Assembly: GCA_037042915.1 (NCBI GenBank)
Contig: CM073198.1
Coordinates: 3,162,001 to 3,226,000 of the forward strand
Length of the DNA: 64,000 nucleotides
DNA from: Auricularia sp. M13
Taxonomy: Eukaryota; Basidiomycota; Agaricomycetes; Auriculariales; Auriculariaceae
Direction: 5' to 3'
The position numbers were made by a program, and so were the translations under genes. Positions 44,401 to 54,436 of the stretch are shown here, in pieces. The notes under the pieces are model-generated. The model saw nothing but the letters and a program-made list of their open reading frames with translations. It had not been told where the DNA came from and did not search any database. Numbering within the stretch: position 1 is the first letter of the stretch; the number at the start of each line of letters is the position of its first letter.

Positions 44401-46504
44401 CAGGACAGCGGGTTTTGCACGACCTCGAAGTATTCTGGCAGGTCCTGCTTGACTATCGGATATCGGAAGACGTTGTTCCGATCCAAGCTGAAAAAGAAAA
44501 TCTTGTCAGCCGCGGTTGCGGAATTGGGTTAGAGAGGATGCAGACCTGGCAATCTTCTCGAGTACGTTTCGCATGACGGCCTCGTGCGGAAAGAGGAAAT
44601 CCGCAAGTAGCTCGTATATGAGCGTCGCCTGCGCTTTCTTTTCCTTCTCCCGCCGCCTGACCAGCCCGGTCGCGAGCCGCAGCTTCTCGAGATCCTTGCG
44701 CATGTCGATCATAATCTACTCAGGGTGGTCAGAGCACGCGCGACAGGGGTGGTAATATATACGCACATTGAGCTTCGCTTGCCGCTGCTCGTCGCTCAGG
44801 TTCTTATCGACAGCAGAGGTCGTCCAAGGCTTTGCGCGCATCAGCTATTATATATGTAAAGCTGATTCAGGCAACCCTACCTCAAGATGTAGTCTCTTCA
44901 GCAGCGGGGCTCCGCGCCTTGCCTCGCGCTTGAGGCTCCAGTACTTGCACACTTGGGTCACGAACTCCTTCTTCTTCCTTATCGTGACCCGCTGAGTATA
45001 CGCGAGAATGTGCTCCACGATGATCCAGGGTACGGGTGGCGGGCCGAGGTTGTAGTTCTTTGCGTACGCGCGTGCAGCTTTGCCTTTACGACCTGGGCTC
45101 ATCTCCGCGGCGTGTGCCGCCTGCTCTTCAAGGGCCTCCTGGCGAGCCTCTGCCAAATCGTGCTACGAGAAGACACAGTCAGCCCCGACGAGAAGTAAAA
45201 TGGCTTGACTGCATACAGGAAGATGTTTTTCGCAGAACGCGCGAAGTGGAGGCGCCTCTTCCACACCAGGAAGAGCTTTCATTGGCGCAAGGAGCTTCTC
45301 TTGCCGCGCGCAGGTGACATGGAACGCGGCAAAGCAGGACTTGTTATCGCATTGAATGCACGGTCCTCTCAAACGACATATGGAACAGGTCTGTAAGAGG
45401 GAGATATTGATATATGGTCGTTCAAAAAAAGTCAAATAGCAGGCGTACGAGTTTGAGCCGGTTCTTGGGGATGCGGTTGACGTGCTCAATCGGTTCCATG
45501 AAGGTCATGTTGCCCACAGAAACTTCTGGTATCCAAATAGCACAAAGAAGATGGACCCATTGTCCAGTTGTTGTTTGCTTGAACGCGCCACCTTCGTTCG
45601 GACAGAGAACACAAGACTGAGTGGGGATTAACAGGGTATATCTGGAGTGAATGAAGTGCAAGCGTACCACGGGACTCTCTGGCGAAACGGTGCACTTTCT
45701 ACAAAGCCACTGTCCCTCGGGAATGTACGGCACACCGTAACAGTCTAAAAACGCGTCAACTACTGATGGGGTATAGGTGTTTGTGGATGCGTACCCTGGT
45801 GGACAGCAAGGTTGCAACCGTCGCAGAAAACAATGACATTGCTGTTCTCGCCCTCGCCGTCGTCGCAGATGGTACAGGTTGAGTCTTCGGATGGAAGCGC
45901 GCTCTCGGGCTTCGGGACATGCTTCATCTAGCAAGACAAAGAACAAGCTTCAACATTGACGTCGAGCGCGGAGTGGCATAGAACGAACGAGTTCAAAGTA
46001 CTCCTTCTCGAGTCTATCCATGATGACCTCGAATATTTCGTAGGTGACGGTGTCGAGCTGCTCCTTCTTGCGGTCGGCGTTGATGCTGTCGATCCATTCC
46101 TGGTCTGTGGCCAAAAGGTCAGCGCGTCACTCGATCGCGTGTAGGTAATATGGCGCACCCTGTTCGTCAAGATCGTATTCGACGCGCACGGCGAGCTCAG
46201 TTTCCAGCGGCTCTGGTGAACGCGAGTCAGCGTGTGTTCAGGCGCATGTGCGACCCGCGTGCGAACATACCGACATAGTGTATGTATTGCGCAGGCCGCA
46301 GAAACAGTTCACCAGGCTTGTTGTCTGGCCAGCCGTATATCAGACGAGGTAAAGATGAGGACACAAGTTCAGCTTACAGCCAAACGACTGGGCCTGCTGG
46401 TCGTGCACGCCGGACTGCTTATTCTTCTGCGCCTTGGGCACATCGTCTTCGACCTTGCGGAAGCGGGCTACGGGCAACGGCGGGGCCAGCTGTGTCTGGG
46501 ACAT
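41405..46504 (-). CDS. NTO1: NTO1/BRPF-type chromatin reader (EPL, PHD-knuckle-PHD, bromodomain, PWWP)
   Basis: Scaffold of NuA3/MOZ-type histone H3 acetyltransferase complexes. The start at 46504 opens the enhancer-of-polycomb-like segment ([56 protein letters not shown]). PHD1: [20 protein letters not shown] with [20 protein letters not shown]; knuckle and extended PHD2: [52 protein letters not shown]. Bromodomain: [20 protein letters not shown] to [19 protein letters not shown], with the acetyl-lysine Asn. Then several hundred disordered Pro/Ser/Glu-rich residues. The end is a PWWP domain: [40 protein letters not shown], cut by several introns including one 15-base exon (42044-42058). The TGA is at 41405-41407. 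Yeast Nto1 lacks bromodomain and PWWP; this architecture is the animal BRPF one. About 15 or more exons. Confidence 0.93.
42315..42404 (-). repeat. Six 15-bp tandem repeats encoding Pro-rich pentapeptides
   Basis: On the plus strand the unit is GGAGGTGCAYRANNY, six head-to-tail copies from 42315. Read on the coding strand they give PP-containing pentapeptides (such as [20 protein letters not shown]) in the disordered region of the NTO1-like protein between bromodomain and PWWP. Confidence 0.9.
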
Positions 46505-46822
46505 GCGTGCAGAGCCAGGGCGTGCGGGCGGCTAGCAGCAGGACGTCGACGCGTCGAGCGTCAATGTGGCAGAAGGCTGAGTTCGAGGCGCGGTACGCGG
46601 TTCGCGGTCCGCAATTTCCGAGTCGTTCCTCGCCGCGGACTGTCACTGCGGCGACGGTCGATCCTGCGAGTGGCGAGCTCGGTGCAAATGCAAGTTCAAG
46701 CTTCAAGGGCCTGGGAGCCGGAGCGCCGTCCCGCATTGCGCCCTTCTCCCGGCTCGTTTCGGTGAAGTCATGGCTCTACCGTTTGCCGGAACGCGCTCTG
46801 CCTCTTTCCCCTCGCATCACCT
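46505..46822. other. Divergent promoter region, NTO1 / S-formylglutathione hydrolase
   Basis: 318 bases between the two start codons, so a shared or bidirectional promoter. Frames crossing it on both strands have no motif. No gene is supported. Confidence 0.5.
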
Positions 46823-48008
46823 ATGGCCCTCGAGACCGTGCAGACCAACAAAGCCTTCGGCGGCGAGATTACAAAGTTCAAGTTCAAGGTGCCCTGCAGT
46901 GCATACAGCTCGACACACTGGCATCTAAGCCGTTCTCCAGTCTGAGGCGCTCGGTGGCTTGAATGCCCAATTGAACGTCTTTATCCCCGCGCGGACCGAC
47001 GACAGCACCAAGTTCCCCGTGCTCTGGTATCTCGCCGGCTTGACGTGCAACGAGGATACAGGGTACGAGCGTGCTGCTAACCGTGGCATGAGTATTGCAA
47101 TTGACGGATGCCTGCAGCCCGTGGAAGGGCGGATTCCTGCGCGATGCAGCAGAAGCTGGTGTAGCCCTTATCTTCCCTGACACTTCTCCCCGCGGAGCTG
47201 GTGTGGAAGGTGAGCGCTTACTGCGATCTGTGTTCAGACTATTCACCTGCGAAACAGGCGAGGACGACGACTGGCAATTTGGCACTGGTGCGATCTCGAC
47301 TCTTCGACCAAATTATAGCGTCTAAGCATATCCTCCCATACGCAGGCGCTGGCTTCTATCTGAACGCCACGGCGGACAAATGGGCAAAGAACTACCGGAT
47401 GCGCGCGCATATTACAGAAGAGATCCCTAACGTACTCAAGGCAGCTGCGCACATTCCTCTGGTACATTCTACCCCCCACGATCCATCCAGCGCCAGACTC
47501 TAAGAGATCTGCAGGACTTCACGCGCCAGTCCATCTTCGGCCACAGCATGGGCGGCCTCGGCGCGCTCACGCTCTACCTCAAGCACCGTAACCTCTTCCG
47601 TTCCGTCTCGGCCTTCGCACCCATCTCGAACCCGACGAACGCGCCATGGGGCCACACGGCCTTCAACGGCTACCTCAAGGGTGGTATCGACGAGGGCAAG
47701 GAGTACGATCCCACCGAGCTCATCCAGTCCGCCACCGACCTCGGAAGCATAAACATCCTCATCGACTATGGCGACGCAGACAACTTCTACAAGCAGAAGC
47801 AGCTCCTTCCCGAGAACTTCGTCGAGGCCGTCAAGAAGGTGGGGCTCCCGTCCAGCCAGGTCACGGTGCGCTGCCAGCCAGGTTACGACCATTCGTACTA
47901 CTTTGTGAGCTTGATTTTTTTTACCTGCTACTCCGTCTTGACGCGTCATAGATCTCCACGTTCGCTCCGGAGCACATCAAGTTCCATGCCAAGTTCCTCA
48001 AGGCGTGA
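46823..48008 (+). CDS. S-formylglutathione hydrolase (esterase D family)
   Basis: Hydrolyses S-formylglutathione to glutathione and formate, the second step of glutathione-dependent formaldehyde removal in the cytosol. The first exon starts MALETVQTNKAFGGEITKFK; after an intron come ALGGLNAQLNVFIP and FPVLWYLAGLTCNEDTGYER. Then GGFLRDAAEAGVALIFPDTS, PRGAGVEGEDDDWQFGTGAG, FYLNATADKWAKNYRMRAHI and TEEIPNVL. The alpha/beta-hydrolase triad is Ser in IFGHSMGGLGALTLYLKH, Asp in LIDYGDADNFYKQKQLL and His in CQPGYDHSYYFISTFAPEHI. It ends KFHAKFLKA at 48008. About 285 residues, the family norm. Six or so exons. A fungus decaying methoxylated lignin needs this activity, but no pathway partner is nearby. 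Confidence 0.94.
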
Positions 48009-48246
48009 AGCTTGAACTGTTTGTTACCTTCGCGAAACGACTGCATCACCAACCAATAAATATCATCTGAATTGTTGTACAAGATACACAAACGAGCTAG
48101 CTAGCCTTTGACTGACGTTTTTTTCAGAATGAAGCACGAAAAGAAAGCTCTCATTTTATCAAAACAGAAAGCATGAAAATACATGACACGATCTACGATG
48201 CCTACCCACGGTTCAGCAGCACTCAACTCACCCCATTCCCCCCCAA

Positions 48247-50438
48247 TTACAGCACAAGCTTAGTCTTCTTCCGGTACAGCGCCTCCAGCTCCTCGTAGTC
48301 GGCCAGGATCCACACAGTATTGAGAGCGCCGCAGATCGTCAGTCGTTGGCGCGGGTTGTGCACGAGCAGCTTGCAGATGAGCGAGCGGGCTTTGCAGTGT
48401 TTCGCGTCACTCTTCCGTCCACCGAAGAGGTCAGTTAGGAAGAGCACTCTACCTTCACGCAGGTTTGTCCACGTCGGCGCGGGGAAATCGAGTTCGCCGC
48501 CGATGATGCGTTTCTCGATGAGCTCCTCGCTGATGGCAGACGCGAGCGAGACGCTGGAGTCGATCGTCCCCGTCTCGTAGTCGAACGGGTGGATGCCGCT
48601 GCGGTAATGAAAGGCTGTTTAGCACCACCATCGCACGTGAATGGGGAACACCAAAGGAGATCGCAAGCCGCACTCGAGCATGATGTAGATGACGACGCCG
48701 AGTGCCCAGCAGTCCGAGGGCTGGCCAATGTAGCCGATGTGCTTGCAGTTAAGTGCCGTGATCGCCTCGGGCGGGAGGTAGGAGATGGTGCCCGCCACGC
48801 GGAATGTCTCTTCAAAAGCTCTTGGACGCGCGAGGCCGAAGTCTGCAATGAAAATTTTGAGGCCACTGGGAGTGGCGCTGACATTTGGCCATCGAACCTG
48901 CTATGATGACGCGTGGGTAGCTCCCGGCCTCGTGAAGGAGAATATTTTCAGGCTGTGAGGGAGGAGGTCATGTCGCCTCAAGAGTAAACCCAGTGGGATC
49001 TGGCGTACCTTCAAGTCTACATATCCAAGTGTCTAATGGTTAGCATGAACATTTTTTGAACCACTCACCTCGGTGCGCAATGTGCAGCTCGTGCAGATGA
49101 TAAAGACCCTTCATTAGCTGATAAGACAGGAACTTGGCCTCATCCTCCGGCAGGCTTCCACGCTTGCGGATGTACATGTCGAGGTCACCGCCAGTCGAAA
49201 GCTCGAGGAACAGATACCTGCACAGATTGAACCTCGTTTTGCATGCGTAGGGCTGGCGTCGACACGTACGTGAAGTCATCGGATTGCTCGATGTCCCAAA
49301 CGCAGTTGATGTTGGGCTAGTGGCGTAAATCAGTTGTGGTCGCCCGAAGGGAAAACGAAAGTACGCACATGGCGCAAGCTTTTCAGGATGTTGACTTCCT
49401 TCATCACGTCAAAGGGGGACGTTGCAGACCCCCGGGCACTGATTCTGATCGTCTTGCACGCCACCTGGCGTTTGCGGTCCATGTCCATGGCAAGGTATAC
49501 CTTTCCATAGCTTCCGCTATAGTCGAGCGAGTGAGCGGGGCTGCATATACTGACTGCATATAGGCTGACCTTCCGAGCGAATTACTGCTAATGCGGTACT
49601 GGCCCATCGTCTGCAAGGCTCCACCATGGATGTCTACCGACATTGCAAGGCGTTGAGTACGTACCTTGTAATCGTGAGACTCTGAGGTTTGGGTCGGTTC
49701 GAATATGTCTGTCTTCACTCGGCGGCGACTGTTGGGTATCTGGCACGTGAACACTATGTTGCATCAGAGAAGGCGTCTTTCGACCACAGGACACTGGCTA
49801 CGCTCACTTTGAGACCTCGGAATTTGCAGCTCATCGCCGTCCACGAGGATGAGGGACTCCTTTCGGATTCTGACGCCGTTGAGGATGACGCCGTTCGTTG
49901 AAAAATCCTTTTGCTGCCTATTAGAATGCTATATGGAATTGTGAGGACGAGGCGTACTTGACAGGATATAATGGCAGTGCCATGGTGGGTTTCGACGCTG
50001 CAGACCATGAACGTTGCACAGGGAGCGAGAAAGACGCGTCATACGCGTAAATCTTGCAGTGCACGTTCGATGCCACGGTATCGGACACGACATAGTCGCT
50101 AAAACGCGTAAGACGCGTCGGGCGGCGATGGACGTGACCTCACCAGAGCGTCGCATTCCGGCCAATCACCACAGGTTTATCCCATGTAATGTTCACCGCT
50201 GGATGGGCCGGTCTGTGGGTCAGTTTCGAGGCACGCGATGCGTCTACTTACCCTCTTTGCGGCCGTCTTTGCATGTTAAGAGGCGCGCGCAGTAGGCTGG
50301 TGTGGGTGGCGGGAGTGTAATGTAGTTAGCCATCTGCTGACCAGACGCTGTGGCTGCTATTCCAGGATAACCTGCGTAGCTATATGCTGGCGCAAGTTGG
50401 GCGGCGGTCAGCAGGGCAGGATCGATGCAGGAGGACAT
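48247..50438 (-). CDS. FHA-domain serine/threonine checkpoint kinase (CHK2/Cds1/Rad53 type)
   Basis: DNA-damage or replication checkpoint kinase. From the ATG at 50438, a short N-terminal Ser/Ala/Pro region leads into an FHA phosphothreonine-binding domain: VNITWDKPVVIGRNATLW, YVVSDTVASNVHCKIYA, DFSTNGVILNGVRIRKESLI, LVDGDELQIPRS. The kinase follows with GSYGKVYLAMDMDRKRQVAC, CKTIRIS, HPNINCVWDIEQSDDF, LELSTGGDLDMYIRKRGSLP, HLHELHIAHRDLKPENILLH, ADFGLARPRAFEETFRVAGT, SYLPPEAITALN and SDCWALGVVIYIMLECG. It ends LVHNPRQRLTICGALNTVWI and LYRKKTKLVL. DLK of the catalytic loop is on an 8-base exon (49009-49016). One FHA domain, as in Cds1/CHK2, not two as in Rad53. About ten exons, about 530 residues. 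Head to head with the phosphate transporter. Confidence 0.9.
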
Positions 50439-50996
50439 GGCCGAGAGCGTTCAAGAGACGATTGGCGGAGTCTCGTCGGACATGCCGCACTTCTGCAGTT
50501 GTACTACTTCTGTACCTGACAGCATGAAAATTCCAGCTCTCGAGCATGTCCTGGATTCATCGTGGCTGCATGTACACGTTCGACGGCTTTCAGACAGTCG
50601 ATGGTGGCTCTGGATGGATCCGGGATCGTATGTCCCTTGCCAAGACAGCCCAGACCATCCCCGATTCATGCACGTTCATGATCAACAGCAGCACAGACGG
50701 CCTCTAAGTCTTGGAAGACTGTAACTTGCGAGTCGTTGTCCTGAATATTTTCATGTGGGCTTCGACATTGTACCCGCTGGTCGCACGAGCTCGGTTTATG
50801 GAAGCACCCCCCGCGGAGTGGTGCCAAGCCCGCCCCTTGAACGCCATCGCTCGAGCTCCAGATCTTGGCCACGAACGTGCGTCGATAACTAGCCACGTTG
50901 GTATTTATACCCGCAATGCAGCTGCGCTGCCCTGCTCGCCACGCCCCTTCGTACATTACAGCCAGTCGCGCAAGGCTTTGGTGAGCTGGGAACGCC
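50439..50996. promoter_or_regulatory. Divergent promoter, CHK2 / PHO89, with four CACGTT boxes
   Basis: 558 bases between start codons with no supported gene. CACGTT occurs at 50575-50580, 50671-50676 and 50894-50899, and in reverse (AACGTG) at 50874-50879, so two of them face each other 20 bases apart about 100-120 bases before the transporter start. CACGTT/G is the core recognised by Pho4-type bHLH factors on phosphate genes. A GTATTTATAC stretch at 50901 could serve as a TATA-like element. Pho4 control is inference. Confidence 0.45.
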
Positions 50997-53495
50997 ATGC
51001 CTCTGCATCAATATGACTACATTTTTGCCATCGGCACCAGTGAGTACATGTGCTCTCATCCCTCCGCTCAGGCGCTGACGTTTTATTCCAGTTTTTGCCG
51101 CCCTCGATGCGTTCATGATTGGTGTGTCACACACTTTCTCAGCCCCATGGGACTCCTCGTTGAAACGGCAGCGCAGGCGCAAACGATGTGGCAAACTCGT
51201 TCGCAACGTCGGTCTCGTCCCGCTCCCTCACTCTCCGCCAGGCGTGCCTCGCAGCCGCCATCTGCGAGTTCTGCGGCGCGGTGCTTGTCGGTGCTCGTGT
51301 GACCGGCACGATCAAGAGCGGCATTGTCGGCCTTGAAGCCTTCCACAACGATGCTGGGCTTCAGATGCTTGGCTTCACCTGCGCGCTGGTGGCGTCCTCA
51401 AGTTGGCTTACCCTGGCGACGAAGATGTCTTGGCCGGTCTCTACCACGTACTCCATCGTCGCTGCCGTTGCGGGCGTGGGTGTCGCAATTGGTGGTGCTG
51501 ACACCGGTGAGATCATCTAGTTCTCTAAGGCCACATGCTGAGATTTTGCTCTAGTCCATTGGGGCTGGAACAACGGCAAGGGACTGGCGACGATTTTCTC
51601 TGGCCTTATTATCGGTCCGTACTTTCATGACCAAAGGAAACTGAGACTGATCTATCGTAGCTCCCGGCATAGCTGCTTGCTTTGCTGCTGCCGTATACCT
51701 CATCACCAAATACGTTGTTCTTGGTAACTTGTTCACTCTCATCAGGTTCTTGTGCGCTGAGACTTTTGTAGTACGCAAGGACCCCGTCAGGACTGGCCTC
51801 TTCTTTTCCCCGTTTTATTTTTTCACGGTCGCCGCAGTTCTCACAATGTCGATTGGTGCGATTTCTTCACGTATATGCAAATTCGCAGTGGCTGAATGTC
51901 GTCTAGTGTACAAGGGCGCGCCGTCTCTCAAGCTGGACAAGCTTTCCGAGGCGTCCACCGCCGCTGCGATCGTGGGCACTGCGGGTGTCGTCGCTTTGCT
52001 ATCCGTGATTTTCTGGATGCCGTTTGTGCGTGCCAAGGTTGTCAAGAAGGATTATAGTGAGTACAGCAGCCGGAGCTGCTAGATACCTAATACCTAAGCT
52101 CTTTTCAGCAATTCGCTGGTATCACTTCTTCTACGGTCCTCTCCTCTGGAATCGCGAGCCCCCGGCCGACGCTGGCACGGAGGGTGCCCACGCGCACGTC
52201 CCCGATTACCGCGTTCACAGAGAGGAGGAGCTGCGCCCCGCTGTGGATGTCGAGGCGCCCGCTGATGCCCACAATGGTTCGTGCTCACACCTAACTCCAG
52301 TATATGCGTATTTCTTTTGCTGATTGGAAGCAGACAATAACGAAAAGGCATCGTCTTCCTCTGAGCCGGATATGGACACTCTTCGCAAGGAGAAGACCGC
52401 GGCCGCAGCCCCTCCCGCACCTCAGCGTCACCATAGTCGCCTTTCTGCTGAGGTCGAGAGGGATCCGCATCCGATTGAGGGCGCCTGGGCTGAGCCGAAG
52501 AATCTGTACATAATCTTCCGCTACAAGGCCGGACCCTGGCTCTGGAAGCTCGTCACGCACGGGTCCTCAGGTATATTTTTTCTCGACCAACCTTCACGCT
52601 CGTTTAGCTGACGCAATCGAATAGTGGACGTTCACGCTCTCCAGACAGGCAAGGCTGGCACCAAGACCGCTGAACGCCAGGCGGATATGTACTCGCGGGC
52701 AAAGCAGTATGGCAACGAGACGGAGCACATGTTCTCCTTCCTCCAGGTCTTGACAGCGTGCACTGCGTCCTTTGCTCACGGCTCTAATGATGGTCAGTGG
52801 CGCCTGTGTTCCTCGATGCATATGGAAGCTTACAATCTTTTCTGCGTAGTATCTAACGCCGTCGGCCCGTTCGCTGCCATTTACGAGGCGTGGTCTACCG
52901 GAAAGTCGCTAGGGAAGGAAACATCTGTCCCAGTCTGGATCCTCGCATATGGGTGCGTTTTCAAATATCTTTATCTGAGATTTATGCTGAAATCAGGCAG
53001 AGGTGCTATGCTAGTCATCGGTTTGGCGACCTGTATGTATTAAGCTGCTGGCTTTGCAGTCGCCACTGACCACTTCATGCAGACGGCTACAACATCATGA
53101 GCATTCTTGGCAACCGCCTCACGCTTCACTCGCCGTCCCGTGGCTTCTCCATGGAGCTTGGTGCTGCTATAACCGTTAGTTAATGTCCTTGAGATGAGAT
53201 ATATTTTGCTAACCCTCAGAAGGTCATTCTCGCGTCTCAGTTCGGCATCCCAGTGTCCACGACCATGTGCATCACCGGCGCTACCCTCGGCGTGGCCCTA
53301 TGCAACGGTGATATCAAGGCATTCAACTGGAGGTCTCTCGCCTGGATTGTTTTCGGTTGGGTATGCATCTCGGACCTGTTTCCTTTGGCCGTGCTGACGC
53401 GTGCGATCCGACAGGTGATGACGGTGCCGGTCGTAGGCACCCTCGCGGGATGTCTTGTCGGAATTATCATCAACGCACCGCGCATCCCGCAGTGA
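50997..53495 (+). CDS. PHO89: Sodium/phosphate symporter of the PiT family
   Basis: High-affinity inorganic phosphate uptake at the plasma membrane, coupled to Na+ in yeast Pho89. The start [14 protein letters not shown] leads over short introns into [20 protein letters not shown], the N-terminal PiT signature, and then to [20 protein letters not shown] and [20 protein letters not shown]. The inverted second half carries [20 protein letters not shown], the matching C-terminal signature, plus [20 protein letters not shown] and [20 protein letters not shown], ending NAPRIPQ. A large hydrophilic loop between the halves (about 52190-52500) is charged and Pro-rich, as in other PiT proteins. At least ten introns; about 600 residues, with about a dozen membrane spans expected. 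CACGTT boxes lie upstream. Confidence 0.95.
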
Positions 53496-54436
53496 GCGGA
53501 CCAGGTGAAGAAAATTGTTGTACCTCAGTGTATCAGTCGTTGTGCGATCTGTTCTGGAATATAGAGTACGAACTAGCGCCTAAAGCACTTTATTTATTCA
53601 GATAATTTTACATTGATGTTTTGAGAATCTAGAGTCCTTTTCGATGACCTTGTCAGCAGAAGTTCAATGTCGGCAGCCCTGCGATCACTGCGGCAAGTTC
53701 CGAGTAATGTCACGTGACTAATCAGGAACCTTATACGTGCTTCCGCCTGACTTCCGCTCCTTCCTCCTATTCCTTCGTATCCCGCGAGAATCCGTTACCA
53801 ACTCTGTCATCATCTCAGCGCTATGCGTTCGCCTGCAAGTGTGCTCATCCTCTGCAAGCAAATCACGCACCGAATCAACCCGCATAATACGGCGATTTTG
53901 CAATTATTTCCAGGTATATGACTGAGTAAGCACGTTCTATGAGCAAATACGTGACGAGGTATCTGTTTTGAGGTAGTTGGGTCGACTTCGAGTCACTGGC
54001 GTGGGCTTAGCCACCTGCGAGTCCGGAGGTCCATATTTCTCCCCAGGATACTACCCCCATAGGCAGCAGCATGGTGTAGTGATCAAGCGCCTAACATCTC
54101 TACAGGGTCTGTACACCATCAGCACTACAACATGTACATTACATGCCTCATAGGATGCCTGAACGTCAGCAATTCCGTCCCCCGTGGAGTCCGACAGACC
54201 GAGCCCGAGCGCATCCATCCATCCACATATTTTTATGCTTCATTTATAATCGTGTTCTCGTGCGCAAAAAGACTAGACGTTTAAGTTGGTTTTACCCTGG
54301 ACCTTCGAGTGCCACGGCGAAGCAATGGATTCTTGCACACGAATAAATGTATTGGATGTGGTGTATTACAAGCGCATGAAGACGACTCTGTCGCCGAAAC
54401 AGCAGGGAATACATGAGCAGGGAAGCAAAGAGCGGT
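53496..54436. other. Convergent intergenic region
   Basis: 940 bases between the ends of PHO89 and the RTC4-domain gene. It contains GTCACGTGAC at 53709-53718, a 10-base palindrome around an E-box, followed by a C/T-rich stretch and a short ATG frame from about 53822 that meets a GTATAT donor-like site. This could be the start of a tiny unannotated gene, but nothing downstream supports it. Confidence 0.4.

Noticed and set aside
53709-53718. GTCACGTGAC palindrome as a PHO4 or CBF1 site
   Set aside because: It lies in a convergent 3' region with no supported promoter nearby, so no role is assigned.
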